Part shown: piece after piece, positions 8,273 to 17,536 of the stretch | How the letters are laid out: each line of letters begins with the position of its first letter | Position numbering within the stretch: the first letter of the stretch is position 1 | Source of the DNA: Solirubrobacter sp963724195 | GTDB lineage: Bacteria; Actinomycetota; Thermoleophilia; Solirubrobacterales; Solirubrobacteraceae | NCBI GenBank assembly: GCA_963724195.1 | Contig: CAVRTQ010000010.1 | Span: 62,001 to 126,000, forward strand | Length of the DNA stretch: 64,000 bases | Direction of reading: 5' to 3' | Made by a program: the position numbers and the translations under genes | Notes under the pieces: generated by a model | The model's database searches: none | What the model was told of the DNA's origin: nothing | Seen by the model: only the letters and a program-made list of their open reading frames with translations

Positions 8273-9622
8273 GACGCGGGCACGAGCTCGGGCCCGTCAG
8301 GTCCGTCGCGGACTTCCCAGCCCATCGCGCGCAGCTCGTCGCGCAGGCGGTCGGCCTCGGCCCAGTCCTTGTTCGCGCGCGCGGTGTCGCGCCGGCGGGC
8401 CAACTCCCAGGCCTCGTCCGGCGCCGCCAAATCCGCGGCCATCAGGCCGATCAACCCAAGCACGTCGAGCATCTCCTTCAGGTGGGAATCGCCCACCGGC
8501 TCCGAGGACCGATTGGCCTCGCGAATCCATCCGTACAGCGAGCCGAGCGCCTCGGCGGTGTTGAAGTCGTTGCGCAGCGCGGCGAAGAAGCTGTCGCGGA
8601 ACCCGGCCAGCGAGTCCGGGGACGCGGCGCCCTTCACGAGCCGGCGCGCGGCGTCGCGGATCCGCTCCGCCGAGCGCCGGGCATCCTCGAGCCGCTCGTC
8701 CGAGAACGCCAGCGGCTGCCGGTAGTGGCCGGCGCTGAAGAACAGGATCAGCACGTCGCCGCCGACGGCGTCCAGCACCTCGTGCAGCCCGCGGATGTTG
8801 CCCACGGACTTGGCCATCTTCTCGTTGGCGAGCTCGAGCATCCCGTTGTGCATCCAGATCCGCGCCAGCGGCTTCCCGCGCGCGGCGAACGTCTGCGCCG
8901 CCTCGTTCTCGTGGTGCGGGAACACGAGGTCGACGCCGCCGCCGTGGATGTCGAACTCCACGCCCAGCAGCGCCTCGGCCATCGCCGAGCACTCGATGTG
9001 CCAGCCCGGCCGGCCGCGGCCCCAGGGCGCGTCCCAGGACGGTGTCCTCGCCCTCTTTCCACGCCTTCCACAGCGCGAAATCCAACGGATCTTCCTTCAG
9101 CGACGCGCCCTCGACGCCCTCGCCCTGATCCATCTGGTCCAGGTCGCGGCGCGACAGCTCGCCGTACCCGTCCACGGTTCGAACCCGGAAGTACACGTCG
9201 CCGGAGGCCACGTAGGCGGCGTCCGTGTCGATCAGCCGCTGGATCAGCTCGACGATGTGCGGGACGTATTCGGTCGCGAGCGGCTCGGCGTCCGGTCGGC
9301 CCAGCCCGATCCGGTCGGTGTCCTCGCGGTACAGCGCCGCCATCTCCGCCGCCAGGTCCCCGGACGGCTTCCCCGCGGCCACGGCCGCGGTGTAGATCTT
9401 GTCGTTGATGTCGGTGATGTTCCCGACGAGCGTGACCCCGTAGCCCTCGTGCTCGAGGAAGCGCTTGAGCTGGGAGAAGACCACGAACGGCCGCGCGTTG
9501 CCGACGTGCACGCGCGCGTAGACCGTCGGCCCGCAGGCGTAGATCCCCACGCGGGCGGGGTCGCGCGGCGCAAACGGCTGCAACGAGCGGGTTCTGGTGT
9601 CATAGAGCGAGACGTCGGACAC
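8269..9622 (-). CDS. cysS: cysteinyl-tRNA synthetase, one extra base near 9041
   Basis: The start is GTG 9622. The zinc/adenylate region IYACGPTVYARVHVGNARPFV includes the HIGH-like motif, and the KMSKS-type loop reads EKMAKSVGN. The WHIECS zinc motif and the HHENE site are present after the break. The frame changes near 9041; dropping one G restores the expected SWDAPWGRGRPGWHIECS, so this is almost surely a sequence error in an indispensable gene. Reconstructed length is about 450 residues, normal for the family. It charges tRNA-Cys. TAGTCT, which begins with the TAG stop of the small upstream ORF, is 7 nt before GTG. rlmB is coupled downstream by ATGA. Confidence 0.95.
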
Positions 9623-9632
9623 GCCCGGGAGA

Positions 9633-9701
9633 CTAGCGGCGTACGAGCCGTTCTATGGCGAGGCTGAGGCGCCGGATCGCCTCTGACCACACGCGGCTCA
9701 T
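9633..9701 (-). CDS. possible 22-residue ORF coupled to the VOC gene
   Basis: The sequence MSRVWSEAIRRLSLAIERLV plus two Arg starts at an ATG that overlaps the VOC stop codon (ATGA at 9698-9701) and ends 10 bp before cysS. It would form a basic amphipathic helix. Its TAG stop is also the first half of the TAGTCT box upstream of cysS. Nothing but position supports translation, and it may be chance. Confidence 0.25.
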   Translation of the reverse strand: MSRVWSEAIRRLSLAIERLVRR

Positions 9702-10039
9702 GGCGTCACCGTAGCGACGAGCACGTTGCCGCAGCAGTCGCGGAAGTGCAGCGAGGTGCCGGTCCGCGCCCACGTCTTCACCCCGTGGCGCTCGAACGCC
9801 TCCGCGATCTCCGCGAGGTCGTCCGCGTAGAGCACCAGCAGCGGGCGGTCGTGCTCGGCCGCGCCGGGCATCAGCCACAGGCCCGTGTCCGGCTGGCCCG
9901 GGAGGCCGATGTGCAGGTAGCGCAGGCCCTCGTCGTCGGAGTCGTGGAGCACCTCGAAGCCGAGCACGTCGCGGTAGAACGCGAGCGCCTCGTCCTGATC
10001 GGAGACGCCGACCACCACTCGCCCGATCGCCCTGAACAT
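9698..10039 (-). CDS. VOC (glyoxalase/bleomycin-resistance) superfamily protein
   Basis: The 113 residues form two beta-alpha-beta-beta-beta modules: VVVGVSDQDEALAFYRDVLG opens the first, and LVLYADDLAEIAEAFERHGV the second. One metal-site position can be guessed (the His in HFRDCCGN is shifted from the usual Glu), so catalytic competence is uncertain. Members include glyoxalase I, dioxygenases and antibiotic-binding proteins; the substrate here is unknown. TAGCTT, formed from the stop codon of the VWA gene, is 6 nt before the ATG. It lies between the VWA operon and cysS. Confidence 0.82.
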   Translation of the reverse strand: MFRAIGRVVVGVSDQDEALAFYRDVLGFEVLHDSDDEGLRYLHIGLPGQPDTGLWLMPGAAEHDRPLLVLYADDLAEIAEAFERHGVKTWARTGTSLHFRDCCGNVLVATVTP

Positions 10040-10048
10040 GCGAGGAAG

Positions 10049-11182
10049 CTACACCACCGCGATGTCGTGCTCGCCGGCCCACGCCCCGACGTCGCGACCT
10101 TCCAGCGCCGCCGCCAACATCTCCGGGAACTGGTCGGGCGTGCACGCGAAGACCGGCGCTCCGAGCGCCGCGAACGCCTCGGCGTGCGTGTGCGAGTAGA
10201 AGGGCGCGCCGTCGTCGGCGAGCGCGAGCAGGACGATGAGCTTCACGCCGGAGCGGACGAGCGACGCCGCGCGGCGCAGCATCGACTCCGGGTCCCCGCC
10301 CTCGTACAGATCGGTCACGAGCACCATCACGGTCTTCGCGGGATGGCTCACGAGCGTCTGGCAGTAGCCGAGCGCCTGGTCGATGTCCGTGCCGCCGCCG
10401 AGCTGGATGCCGAACAGCAGCTCGACCGGGTCGTGGAGGTTCTCCGTCAAGTCCACGACGCTCGTGTCGAACGCGATCACCTTCGTGTCGAGCGCCGGGA
10501 TCGAGGCCAGCGCGGCGCTGAGCACGCCGGCGTGGATGACGCTCGCGCCCATGCTCCCGCTCTGGTCGAGCGCGAGGATGAGGTTCGCCGCGAGCGAGCG
10601 CCGCCGCCGCGCGTGGCCCACGAGCCGCTCCGGGACGACCGTCCGGTACTCGGGCTGGTAGTGCTTGAGGTTGGCCCGGATCGTGCGGTCCCAGTCGATC
10701 TCGGACGGCCGCGGCCGACTCGTCCGCGCGCTGCGGTCCAGCGCGCCCCGTGCGGCACTCCGCGTACGGTCCGCGAGCCGCCGCTCGATGTCCTCCACCA
10801 CCTGGCGCACGATCCGCCGCGCCACCGTCCGGCTGGACTCCGGCAGCGCATCGCGCAGGCTCATCAGCGTGGCGGCGAGGTGCACGTCGGGCGTGACGTT
10901 GTCCAGCACCTCGGGCTCGAGCAGGAGCTGGTGCAGGCCGAGCCGGTCGATCGCGTCCTGCTGGACCACGCGCACCACGCCCGAGGGGAAGTGCGAACGC
11001 AGCTCGCCGAGCCAGCGCGCGACGGTCGGCGCGCTCCCGCCCAGCCCACCCTGTCGCGACCCGTAGACGGCGTCGAGGGCGCCGTCCACGCCGCGGTCCT
11101 GCTGGTTGAGCCGGACCTCCGTGCCGTCGGCGTCGTCGCCGCCGAGCACCAAGCGCCAGCGCTTGAGCCGCTCGTCACTCAC
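10049..11182 (-). CDS. VWA domain protein (CoxE/BchD-like) with intact MIDAS
   Basis: GTG 11182 overlaps the stop of the DUF5682 gene (GTGA), giving 377 residues. The first about 180 residues are helical and unrecognised. The rest is a von Willebrand A domain with all metal-ion-dependent adhesion site elements: LALDQSGSM (DxSxS), GGTDIDQAL (Thr) and LVTDLYEGGD (Asp). Such proteins pair with MoxR-type AAA+ ATPases as chaperones that load metals or remodel protein complexes; a MoxR ATPase is two genes upstream. It is the last gene of the overlapping SWIM operon. The client is unknown. Confidence 0.87.
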   Translation of the reverse strand: MSDERLKRWRLVLGGDDADGTEVRLNQQDRGVDGALDAVYGSRQGGLGGSAPTVARWLGELRSHFPSGVVRVVQQDAIDRLGLHQLLLEPEVLDNVTPDVHLAATLMSLRDALPESSRTVARRIVRQVVEDIERRLADRTRSAARGALDRSARTSRPRPSEIDWDRTIRANLKHYQPEYRTVVPERLVGHARRRRSLAANLILALDQSGSMGASVIHAGVLSAALASIPALDTKVIAFDTSVVDLTENLHDPVELLFGIQLGGGTDIDQALGYCQTLVSHPAKTVMVLVTDLYEGGDPESMLRRAASLVRSGVKLIVLLALADDGAPFYSHTHAEAFAALGAPVFACTPDQFPEMLAAALEGRDVGAWAGEHDIAVV

Positions 11183-13339
11183 GCGAGCAACCTCGCGATC
11201 GTCTCCAGCGCCGGTCGCGCGCGCTCCAGATCCAGCGGCGCGACCTCCTCCGGCGCACTCGCTCCGCGCCGCAGCCGCTCGCCCAGCCGCCGTCGCTCCC
11301 CCGCGGGCAGGACGGAGAACGCGCGTCGCAGCAGCGGCAGGACGTTGGTGAACGCGTCCGGGCCGACGGCCTCGATCCACTCGTCGAGGATCTGGAGCAG
11401 GTCAGGGTCGTGGACGAGCACGAGCCCGGAGGTGCCGATGAACCCTTCGATCCACGACGCGCCGCGCTCGGGCGCCTCGCCGGGGGAGAGCGCGCGGGAC
11501 ATCGCCGACGGCCACCGCGCGGGTGTCGAGCTCGCCGGCGTCGTGCAGGAGCCGGGTGGCGCGGCCGGCGAGCGTGCCGGGCAGCCGGTCGCTGTCCGCG
11601 ACGCTCCGCAACGCGCCCCGCCACGCCCGCGTGAGCGCTTCGTCCTCCAGCAGCGCGAGCGCGCTGTTGACGCCGTCGACGAGCTCCGCCAGCTTCGCCC
11701 CGGTCTCCTCGTCGGCGCCGACGGCGGCGCCGGGGAGTCCGACGGCGCTGCGCAGCACCACGCCCCGGAGCACACCGGCGACGGCGCTCGTGTCGCTGCC
11801 GCGCACGTCGCCGTAGCGGAGGATCTGGGCGAGCGGCGGGACGGCGGCCATCAGGTCGGTGGTGTCGCGGTCCAAAGCCGCGAGGTCGGCCAGAGCCTGC
11901 AGGACGGCCTCGAGCGCGTCCGGAAGGTCGGCGAGCAGGACCGCGTCGGCCAGGGTGGCCAGCTTCGCGATCGAGTCCTGCTCTTTCGCCATCGCCGTGG
12001 CCCGGGCGGCCGCGGCGGTCTGCACCGTCGTGCCCCAGCGGCCGGCGTGGATGAGCTCGAGCTCGAGCGCGGGCTGCCACTCGAGCACGAACGCCTCCTT
12101 GAAGGTGCCCAGCCCGCGCGCCTCGACCGCCTCGCCCCACGGCACCTCGAGCACGTTCAGGCGATGCAGGAGCCGGCTGCGCTCGCGGTCGATCTCGCGG
12201 CGCAGGTCCAGCGTGATCTCCTTCGTCCGCGCTTCGGGCTTGAGCCGGAGCCGGCGCTGGAGCTTGGTCACGTCCTGCTGGAGCGGGACCATCGGCGTCT
12301 CGTCCGGGACCGCGCCCAGCCGATGCCCGACCACGAGCTCCTCGCGCACGATCTTCAGCGGAAGCTCGGAGCCGAAGCACAGCACCGCGCGGGTGGCGTC
12401 GAGCAGCTCGTCCAGCCCGGCGAGCGGGCGGTTGCGAATGCCGGCCAGCGCCACCGCCAACCGCGTCGCGTCGACGACCTGCGCGGCACTCGCGTCCAGG
12501 CCTTCGGCGCGCAGCAGCCGCGCGGCCCGCGCCAGCCAGCGCGGCACGGGTTCCTCGGCGACGTCGAAGAGCTGGTCGTACCAGGCGGGCGAGTCGACGC
12601 CCGCGCCGTAGCCGGACTCGCGCGCGAGCAGCCCGTAGGTCCACGGCACCCACGTGGTCGCGACCTTCGTCTTCGGGATGCCCTTCAAGGTCCGCGCGTC
12701 GGGAGCGGCCGGGCCCGGGGCGACGAGCGCCGGCGCGTGCCACGCGCCGCACACGACCGCCACGTTCTCCGCCCCGGCCTTGCTCGCCGCGCGGATCTGC
12801 TGGCGCATGTAGGCCTCGCGCTGCTCCTCGCGCGGGTCGTCGTCCGGGAACGCCTCGCGCAGCGCCTCCATCGCCTCGGTGACCGCCTCGAACGCGCCCA
12901 GGCCCTCGCGCGTGGACTCGACGACGTCCTCCCACCAGCGCTCGGCGTCCCCGTGGCCGGCGATCTCGGCGAGCGCGCCCAGCGGGTCCTCGCGCACCTT
13001 CCCGCGCCGGCGATCCCGCGGCTGCACGAGCGAGTTCGCGGCGGGCAGGTCGCAGAAGCGCACGGGAACCTCGTGCTCGTGCGCATAGACGATCGCGCGC
13101 CACTCGGGCGAGAAGCGCGCGAACGGCCAGAACGCGGCGCGGCCCGGCTCGTCCGGCACGTACGCGAGCAGCGCGACGGGCGGCGCCATCTCCTCGTGCG
13201 CGGCCAGCTCCAGCAGCTTGTCCGCGTCGGGCGGGCCTTCGATCAGGATCGTGTCGGGCTCGAGCTGGGTGAGCGCGCGTTCGAGCGTGCGGGCCGACCC
13301 GGGGCCGTGGTGGCGGATCCCGAAGACCGTGTGGGTCAC
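11179..13339 (-). CDS. DUF5682 family protein, one frame break near 11500
   Basis: GTG 13339 overlaps the MoxR stop (GTGA). About 719 residues are encoded after correcting one base near 11500, where AVAVGD continues as MSRALSPGEAPERG. The N-terminus is striking: GIRHHGPGSA, then DTILIEGPPDAD, a RFCDLP segment and VVCGAWHAPAL. This His-rich, acidic series resembles the TraB/PrgY-TIKI-EreA group of putative metal-dependent hydrolases, but that is my inference. The C-terminal half is mostly helical. It ends overlapping the VWA gene start. The function is unknown; its tie to MoxR, VWA and SWIM proteins is the best clue. Confidence 0.82.
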
Positions 13340-14409
13340 AGCGCCCGGCAGGCCCGGTACAGCGCGCCCCAGCCGTCGCGCTCGCGCACGACCGCCTCGA
13401 GGTACTCCTGCCAGACGACCTTGTCCGCCACCGGGTCCTGCACGACCGCGCCGGTCAGGCCGCCCGCGACGTCCTCGGGCGTGAGCGAGCCGTCGCCGAA
13501 GTGGGTCGCGAGCGCCATGCCGTTGGTGACGACGCTGATCGCCTCGGCGGTGGAGAGCGTGCCGGACGGCGACTTGAGCTTCGTGCGGCCGTCCTCGGTG
13601 ACGCCCGAGCGCAGCTCGCGGAAGATCGTCACGACGCGGCGGATCTCCTCGAGCGCGCTGGTCACCGGCGGGAGCTCGAGCGTGGCCCCGATCGAGTCCA
13701 GCCGCAGGCGGACGATCTCCACCTCCTCGTCGGCGGTGTCCGGGAGCGGGAGCACGACGGTGTTGAAGCGGCGCCGCATCGCGCTGGAGAGCTCGTTGAC
13801 GCCGCGGTCGCGGTCGTTCGCGGTGGCGATGACGTTGAAGCCCTGGACGGCCTGGACCTCGTCGTCGAGCTCGGGGATCGGCAGCGCCTTCTCGGACAGG
13901 ATCGTGATCAGCGCGTCCTGCACGTCGGACGGGATCCGGGTGAGCTCCTCGACCCGGGCGATCTTGCCGTCGCCCATCGCGCGGAACACCGGCCCGGGCA
14001 CGAGCGCCTCCCGCGTCGGTCCTTCGGCGAGCAGCCGCGCGTAGTTCCAGCCGTAGCGCAGCGACTCCTCGGGCGTCCCCGCCGTGCCCTGGACGATCAG
14101 GGTGGAGTCGCCGGAGATCGCCGCCGCGAGATGTTCGGAGAGCCACGTCTTCGCCGTGCCCGGGACGCCGAGCAGCAGCAGCGCGCGGTCGGTGGCGAGC
14201 GTGGCCACGGCCAGCTCGATCAGCCGGCGGCGGCCGACGTACTTCGGCGTGATCGTGACGCCGTCCGCTTCGCCGCCGAGCACGTAGGTCGTGACGGCCC
14301 ACGGCGACAGCCGCCACTGCGGCGGCCTCGGGCGGTCGTCGGCGCGCTCGAGCGCCTGCAGTTCCTCGGCGAACAGCTGCTCGGCGTGCGGGCGCAGGAG
14401 TTCCGTCAT
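13336..14409 (-). CDS. MoxR-family AAA+ ATPase
   Basis: The protein has 357 residues from ATG 14409, which overlaps the DUF5691 stop (ATGA). Walker A is GVPGTAKTW at about residues 80-88. The usual Walker B Asp-Glu is replaced by RVEELTRI, and sensor 1 is FNVIATAND. A MoxR-style DVQDALITILSE helix and the C-terminal lid follow. The protein would form a ring that remodels a client together with the VWA protein two genes on. The altered Walker B keeps a Glu for catalysis but lacks the Mg-binding Asp, so ATP turnover could be slow. It sits in the middle of the overlapping operon. Confidence 0.9.
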   Translation of the reverse strand: MTELLRPHAEQLFAEELQALERADDRPRPPQWRLSPWAVTTYVLGGEADGVTITPKYVGRRRLIELAVATLATDRALLLLGVPGTAKTWLSEHLAAAISGDSTLIVQGTAGTPEESLRYGWNYARLLAEGPTREALVPGPVFRAMGDGKIARVEELTRIPSDVQDALITILSEKALPIPELDDEVQAVQGFNVIATANDRDRGVNELSSAMRRRFNTVVLPLPDTADEEVEIVRLRLDSIGATLELPPVTSALEEIRRVVTIFRELRSGVTEDGRTKLKSPSGTLSTAEAISVVTNGMALATHFGDGSLTPEDVAGGLTGAVVQDPVADKVVWQEYLEAVVRERDGWGALYRACRAL

Positions 14410-15672
14410 GCGAACTCCGAGAGCATGGCAGCCCGGATCGCGGCCACGTCGCACAGCCGGCCGATGTCGCGCCCACCGAGCTCGCGCAGCGGCTCGACGT
14501 CGAGCGTGGGGTCGATGCGATAGCCGACGAACGAGTAGTCGCCGCGGGCGCCGCCCTCGCGGTGGCGCTTGACCGACGTGACGACGGCCTCCGACAGTTC
14601 CCGCCCCCACGTCCACTCGAGCGGCTCCGCGGCGCTGAGCGGGTCCTCGTCGGCCGCGGCGCGTGCCTCGGCTTCGTCGTGCGGCAGGAGCTCGAGCAGC
14701 CCCAGCGCCCGGCCCCACTCGACGTCGTGCTGCCGCAGCGCCGCCTCCGCCCAGCCCGCGTGCACCGCGGCGCCGAGGTCGTCGGCGACGGGCAGGGAGA
14801 CCAGCTCGAGGTCCCAGGTGGAGAGCGGCGCGGCCGCGAGCAATTCGCTGAGCCGCTCCGACCGCCGTCCGCGCGCCTCCGGCAGCGTGACCACGATCTC
14901 GTTGTCCTCCACCCGCAGCAGCGCCAGCGCCTCGGCGGCGGCCCGCGCCGCGAACGCCGAGCGGGGCAGCCGTGCGAGCAACGCGGCGGCGACGTCGCGC
15001 ACGGGCTTGCGGCGGTCGGCGAGCGCGATCTCCAACAGCGGCTCGTCGGCGTCGGACAGCCCGGTTTCCAGCTCCTCCAGGAACGCCTGACGGTCCTCCC
15101 ACGTCTCCTCGGCCCACGTGGACGCGAGCAGCTCCCGCGCCGCGTCCGGGTCCTCGTGGCGGCGCCGCCGCAACAGGTCCACGCGGTCCTCCGCATCGCT
15201 CCACCGGGTCTCATCGACCGGCAGCACGTACGCCCAGCGCGGCTCCCGGGCGGCGAGCCAGCGCCCGAGCGGCCCGGCGGCGGCGCGCACGCCTTCCTGC
15301 CGCTCCGGCCGCCCTTCGCCGTAGTCGAGCAGGGCGGGAACGAGCTCCGGCGGCGGCCGCACCCCGGCGCGCTTCGGCCAGCGCCAGCCACTCCCCGACC
15401 AGCTCGCGCACTTCGAGCAGCAGGTCGAGCCGTCCGCCGGCCGCGGCGGAGCACAACGGCCGCGCATCGGGCTCGGCCGGCTCGACCGTCCGCGGCGCCC
15501 CGGCCCGCGCCCCGGCCCGCCGCGCGACCGTCCACGCCGCCGCCGAAGCGAGCAGCCGATCCTCCACGCCCCGCCCGGCGAGCACCGCCTCGAGATCCCC
15601 GGGCGCGTCGACCTCGACCGGCCGCCGGTCCGTCCCGATCAGCGCCACCGCGACGAGCTCGTCCCAGCTCAA
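14406..15672 (-). CDS. DUF5691 family protein, one frame break near 15365
   Basis: TTG 15672 (LSWDELVAVALIGTDRRP) overlaps the stop of the small upstream ORF (TTGA). The frame changes near 15365: EWLALAEARRG continues as RPPPELVPALLDYGEGR. About 421 residues result, rich in Leu, Ala and Arg helices that look like HEAT/ARM-type repeats (for example RKPVRDVAAALLARLPRSAF). Nothing catalytic is visible. Genes of this family are commonly seen beside SWIM, MoxR and VWA genes in actinobacteria, from my memory of annotations. It may be a scaffold or client-recognition subunit. Confidence 0.78.
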
Positions 15673-15812
15673 GTGCGACGAACCTTTCGCATATCGAAAG
15701 GTTCGTTACGCCCACCGCGTACGCAAGTGCAACGAACCTCGCCCATAGAGCGAGGTTCGTTACCTTCCCCGCCGCGCGGCGGGCTCACCCACTCCTCGAT
15801 GCTGGTGTTCAT
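15669..15812 (-). CDS. possible 47-residue ORF made of two hairpin repeats
   Basis: ATG 15812 overlaps the SWIM stop (TGATG) and the TGA at 15669 overlaps the TTG of DUF5691. Two related peptides, NEPRSMGEVRCT and NEPFDMRKVRRT, are the translation of two perfect palindromes. It would keep ribosomes moving between two operon genes, but the palindromes may be an inserted noncoding repeat instead. Confidence 0.35.
   Translation of the reverse strand: MNTSIEEWVSPPRGGEGNEPRSMGEVRCTCVRGGRNEPFDMRKVRRT
15670..15762. repeat. pair of related 12-bp-stem palindromes
   Basis: Each copy begins CAAGTGC (15670, 15724). Copy A has ACGAACCTTTCG (15678-15689) and its exact complement at 15695-15706, loop 5. 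Copy B has AACGAACCTCGC (15731-15742) and its exact complement at 15750-15761, loop 7. The inner stems differ but both remain perfectly paired, so changes on the two sides are compensatory. Confidence 0.85.
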
Positions 15813-17088
15813 CACAGCGCCACCGTCCGTTCCCCGTCCCCCACGGCCAACGGACGCAACGCCGCCCCGTCCCACAGCCCGAACACGGACACCGGCCGCC
15901 CCGCCGAAAGCGCGAGCAACCGCCACCGCGCGCGCATCGATCCCCGCAACGGCAGCGAGCCGTCCTCGGCGCTGACCACGTCCACGTCGGCGACCGCGCG
16001 GGCCAGCGCGACCGGGAACTCATCCAGCCACGGGTTCAGCAGCGACCGCCGTCCGCGCCCGCGGCCAGCGCCACCTCCACCCCACCGACCCCGAAGAACC
16101 CCGGCGCCTCCTTCAACTCGCCCGGCTCGTCCAGCAGCGCGCGCAGCGGAGTGGCGCCGGGATAGAACGCCAGCCCGGCCTCAAACGAAGTGCCCGTGGG
16201 CGGCCGCGGTGTCAGCGACCCGCCGGGCGGCGCGAAGTCCAGCAGCAGCGCCGCGCGCTCGGTGTCGTGCCCCCACAGCCACGTGCGCTGCACGCGCAGG
16301 CGCTCCTGCTCGATCACGACCCGCGCGAGCACCGCCCACTCGTCCTGCACGCGCGGCCCGCTGAGCACCTCTTCGCGCGAGGCGTTCCAGCCGAGCAGCG
16401 TCCGCACCTCGTCGCGCAGCGGCCCGTCGGGCGCCTTCGCGTACGCCTCGCACAGCAGGTGCAGCATCCCCATGCCGGACAGCAGCCGCTCCGGCCACCC
16501 GTCCGGGCGCGCCGCCGCCACGTTCCCCAGCGATCGCAGCCGTGAGGCGGCGCCCGGGGCCTGCGCGTCGACCATCCGCGCCGCGAACGCGTCCCACTCC
16601 TCCCAGCCGCGCAGCCGCGGCGCCGCGAGCCCGCCCCGCACGGCATCACGGAGCCAGAGCCGCAGGTCCTCCACGCCGCCCGCGACCCGCGCCTCCCGCT
16701 CGGCCGCGCGTTTCGCCGCCGCCTCGGGATCGCGCACCGGCTCGCCGGGCTCCCGCGCGGGCCGCCGCGTCGAGCGACCGTCCAGCCATTCAGTCACCCA
16801 CGACGGCGGCTCGCCCTCGCCCACCCCGCCCTCCGCGCGCAGCAGCAAGAGCGCCAGCGCGTGCTTGCACGGGAGCTTCCGGCTCGGGCAGGAGCACTTG
16901 AACGCCGGCCCGTCCGCGTCGACGGCCACCTCGTAGGGCCGCGCGCCGCTCCCGCGACACAGCCCCCAGACCGCGCGGGCGTCAGCGCCCGTCTCGCTCC
17001 ACGGCGCGGGCCGCGCGAGCTTGCGCGCGGCGCTCACCGACGAAGCGTCGGGCGCGAGCGCCTCAACCGTCGCCGCGGTCCACTCCAC
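15812..17088 (-). CDS. SWIM zinc-finger protein, one frame break near 16038
   Basis: GTG 17088 gives VEWTAATVEALAPD. The SWIM motif is CSCPSRKLPCKHAL (CxC...CxH) at about residues 80-93, a zinc fold found in MuDR transposases, MEK kinases and DNA-binding proteins. A WTEWLDGR-type linker and a long helical region follow. The literal frame stops at 16036, but the next frame continues with RSLLNPWLDEFPVALARAVA and ends LAVGDGERTVAL at the TGA 15812-15814, a sensible C-terminus. Reconstructed length is about 425 residues. It is the first clear member of the MoxR/VWA operon. The start overlaps the upstream 157-residue gene by 26 bp. Confidence 0.85.
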
Positions 17089-17536
17089 CTCGGGCCTGTT
17101 CCGCCGCCCGCCCGAACAGCTCGGCCGCGCCCGGCGACATCGCGCCGCCGTACGCCCACCCGAGCTCGACCTCATCGTCGATCCGCAGCTCGACCGCGAA
17201 CCCGTAGGCGCCGATCGAGAACTCGCCGAAGCGCTCCGCCGCCTCGTCGACCCAGTGGTCCACGTGCGCTTTGAGCAGCTCGGCGGGATCGCCGGACTCG
17301 TCCTCGTCGTCGCCTTCGACGAACGCGACGTCGTTGTCGAGCAGCTCGGCGAGCACGGCCTGGACCGCCTCGCTGGACTGCCCGCTCGGCGGGAGGGAGT
17401 CGAACGTCTGCAGCCACTCGATCCCGATCACCTCGTCACCGAACGCGGCCACGGCCTCGGCGACGCTCGCCGCCCGCGTCGCCGCGTAGACGAACGAGCC
17501 GGGCAGGTGCAGCAGGGCGACGTAGAGCTCAGCCAC
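17063..17536 (-). CDS. hypothetical protein, acidic, in the SWIM operon
   Basis: GTG 17536 starts inside the end of ispF (8-bp overlap), and the gene ends inside the SWIM gene start. The 157 residues begin MAELYVALLHLPGSFVYAAT and have an acidic middle (EGDDEDESGD) and a hydrophobic core around GEFSIGAYGFAVELRIDDEVELGW. I recognise no domain or catalytic motif. The overlaps on both sides tie it to ispF in front and to the SWIM module behind. Confidence 0.72.
   Translation of the reverse strand: MAELYVALLHLPGSFVYAATRAASVAEAVAAFGDEVIGIEWLQTFDSLPPSGQSSEAVQAVLAELLDNDVAFVEGDDEDESGDPAELLKAHVDHWVDEAAERFGEFSIGAYGFAVELRIDDEVELGWAYGGAMSPGAAELFGRAAEQARGGVDRGDG

Noticed and set aside
9746..14044. A 1432-codon plus-strand frame
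   Set aside because: It is antisense to VOC, VWA, DUF5682 and MoxR genes with intact motifs, and its product is compositionally odd (Arg, His, Val-rich), as expected for shadow frames in GC-rich DNA.
11402..15715. A 1437-codon minus-strand frame across DUF5691, MoxR and DUF5682
   Set aside because: Only the last third is sensible protein (DUF5682). The first part is antisense or off-frame translation of the two upstream genes.
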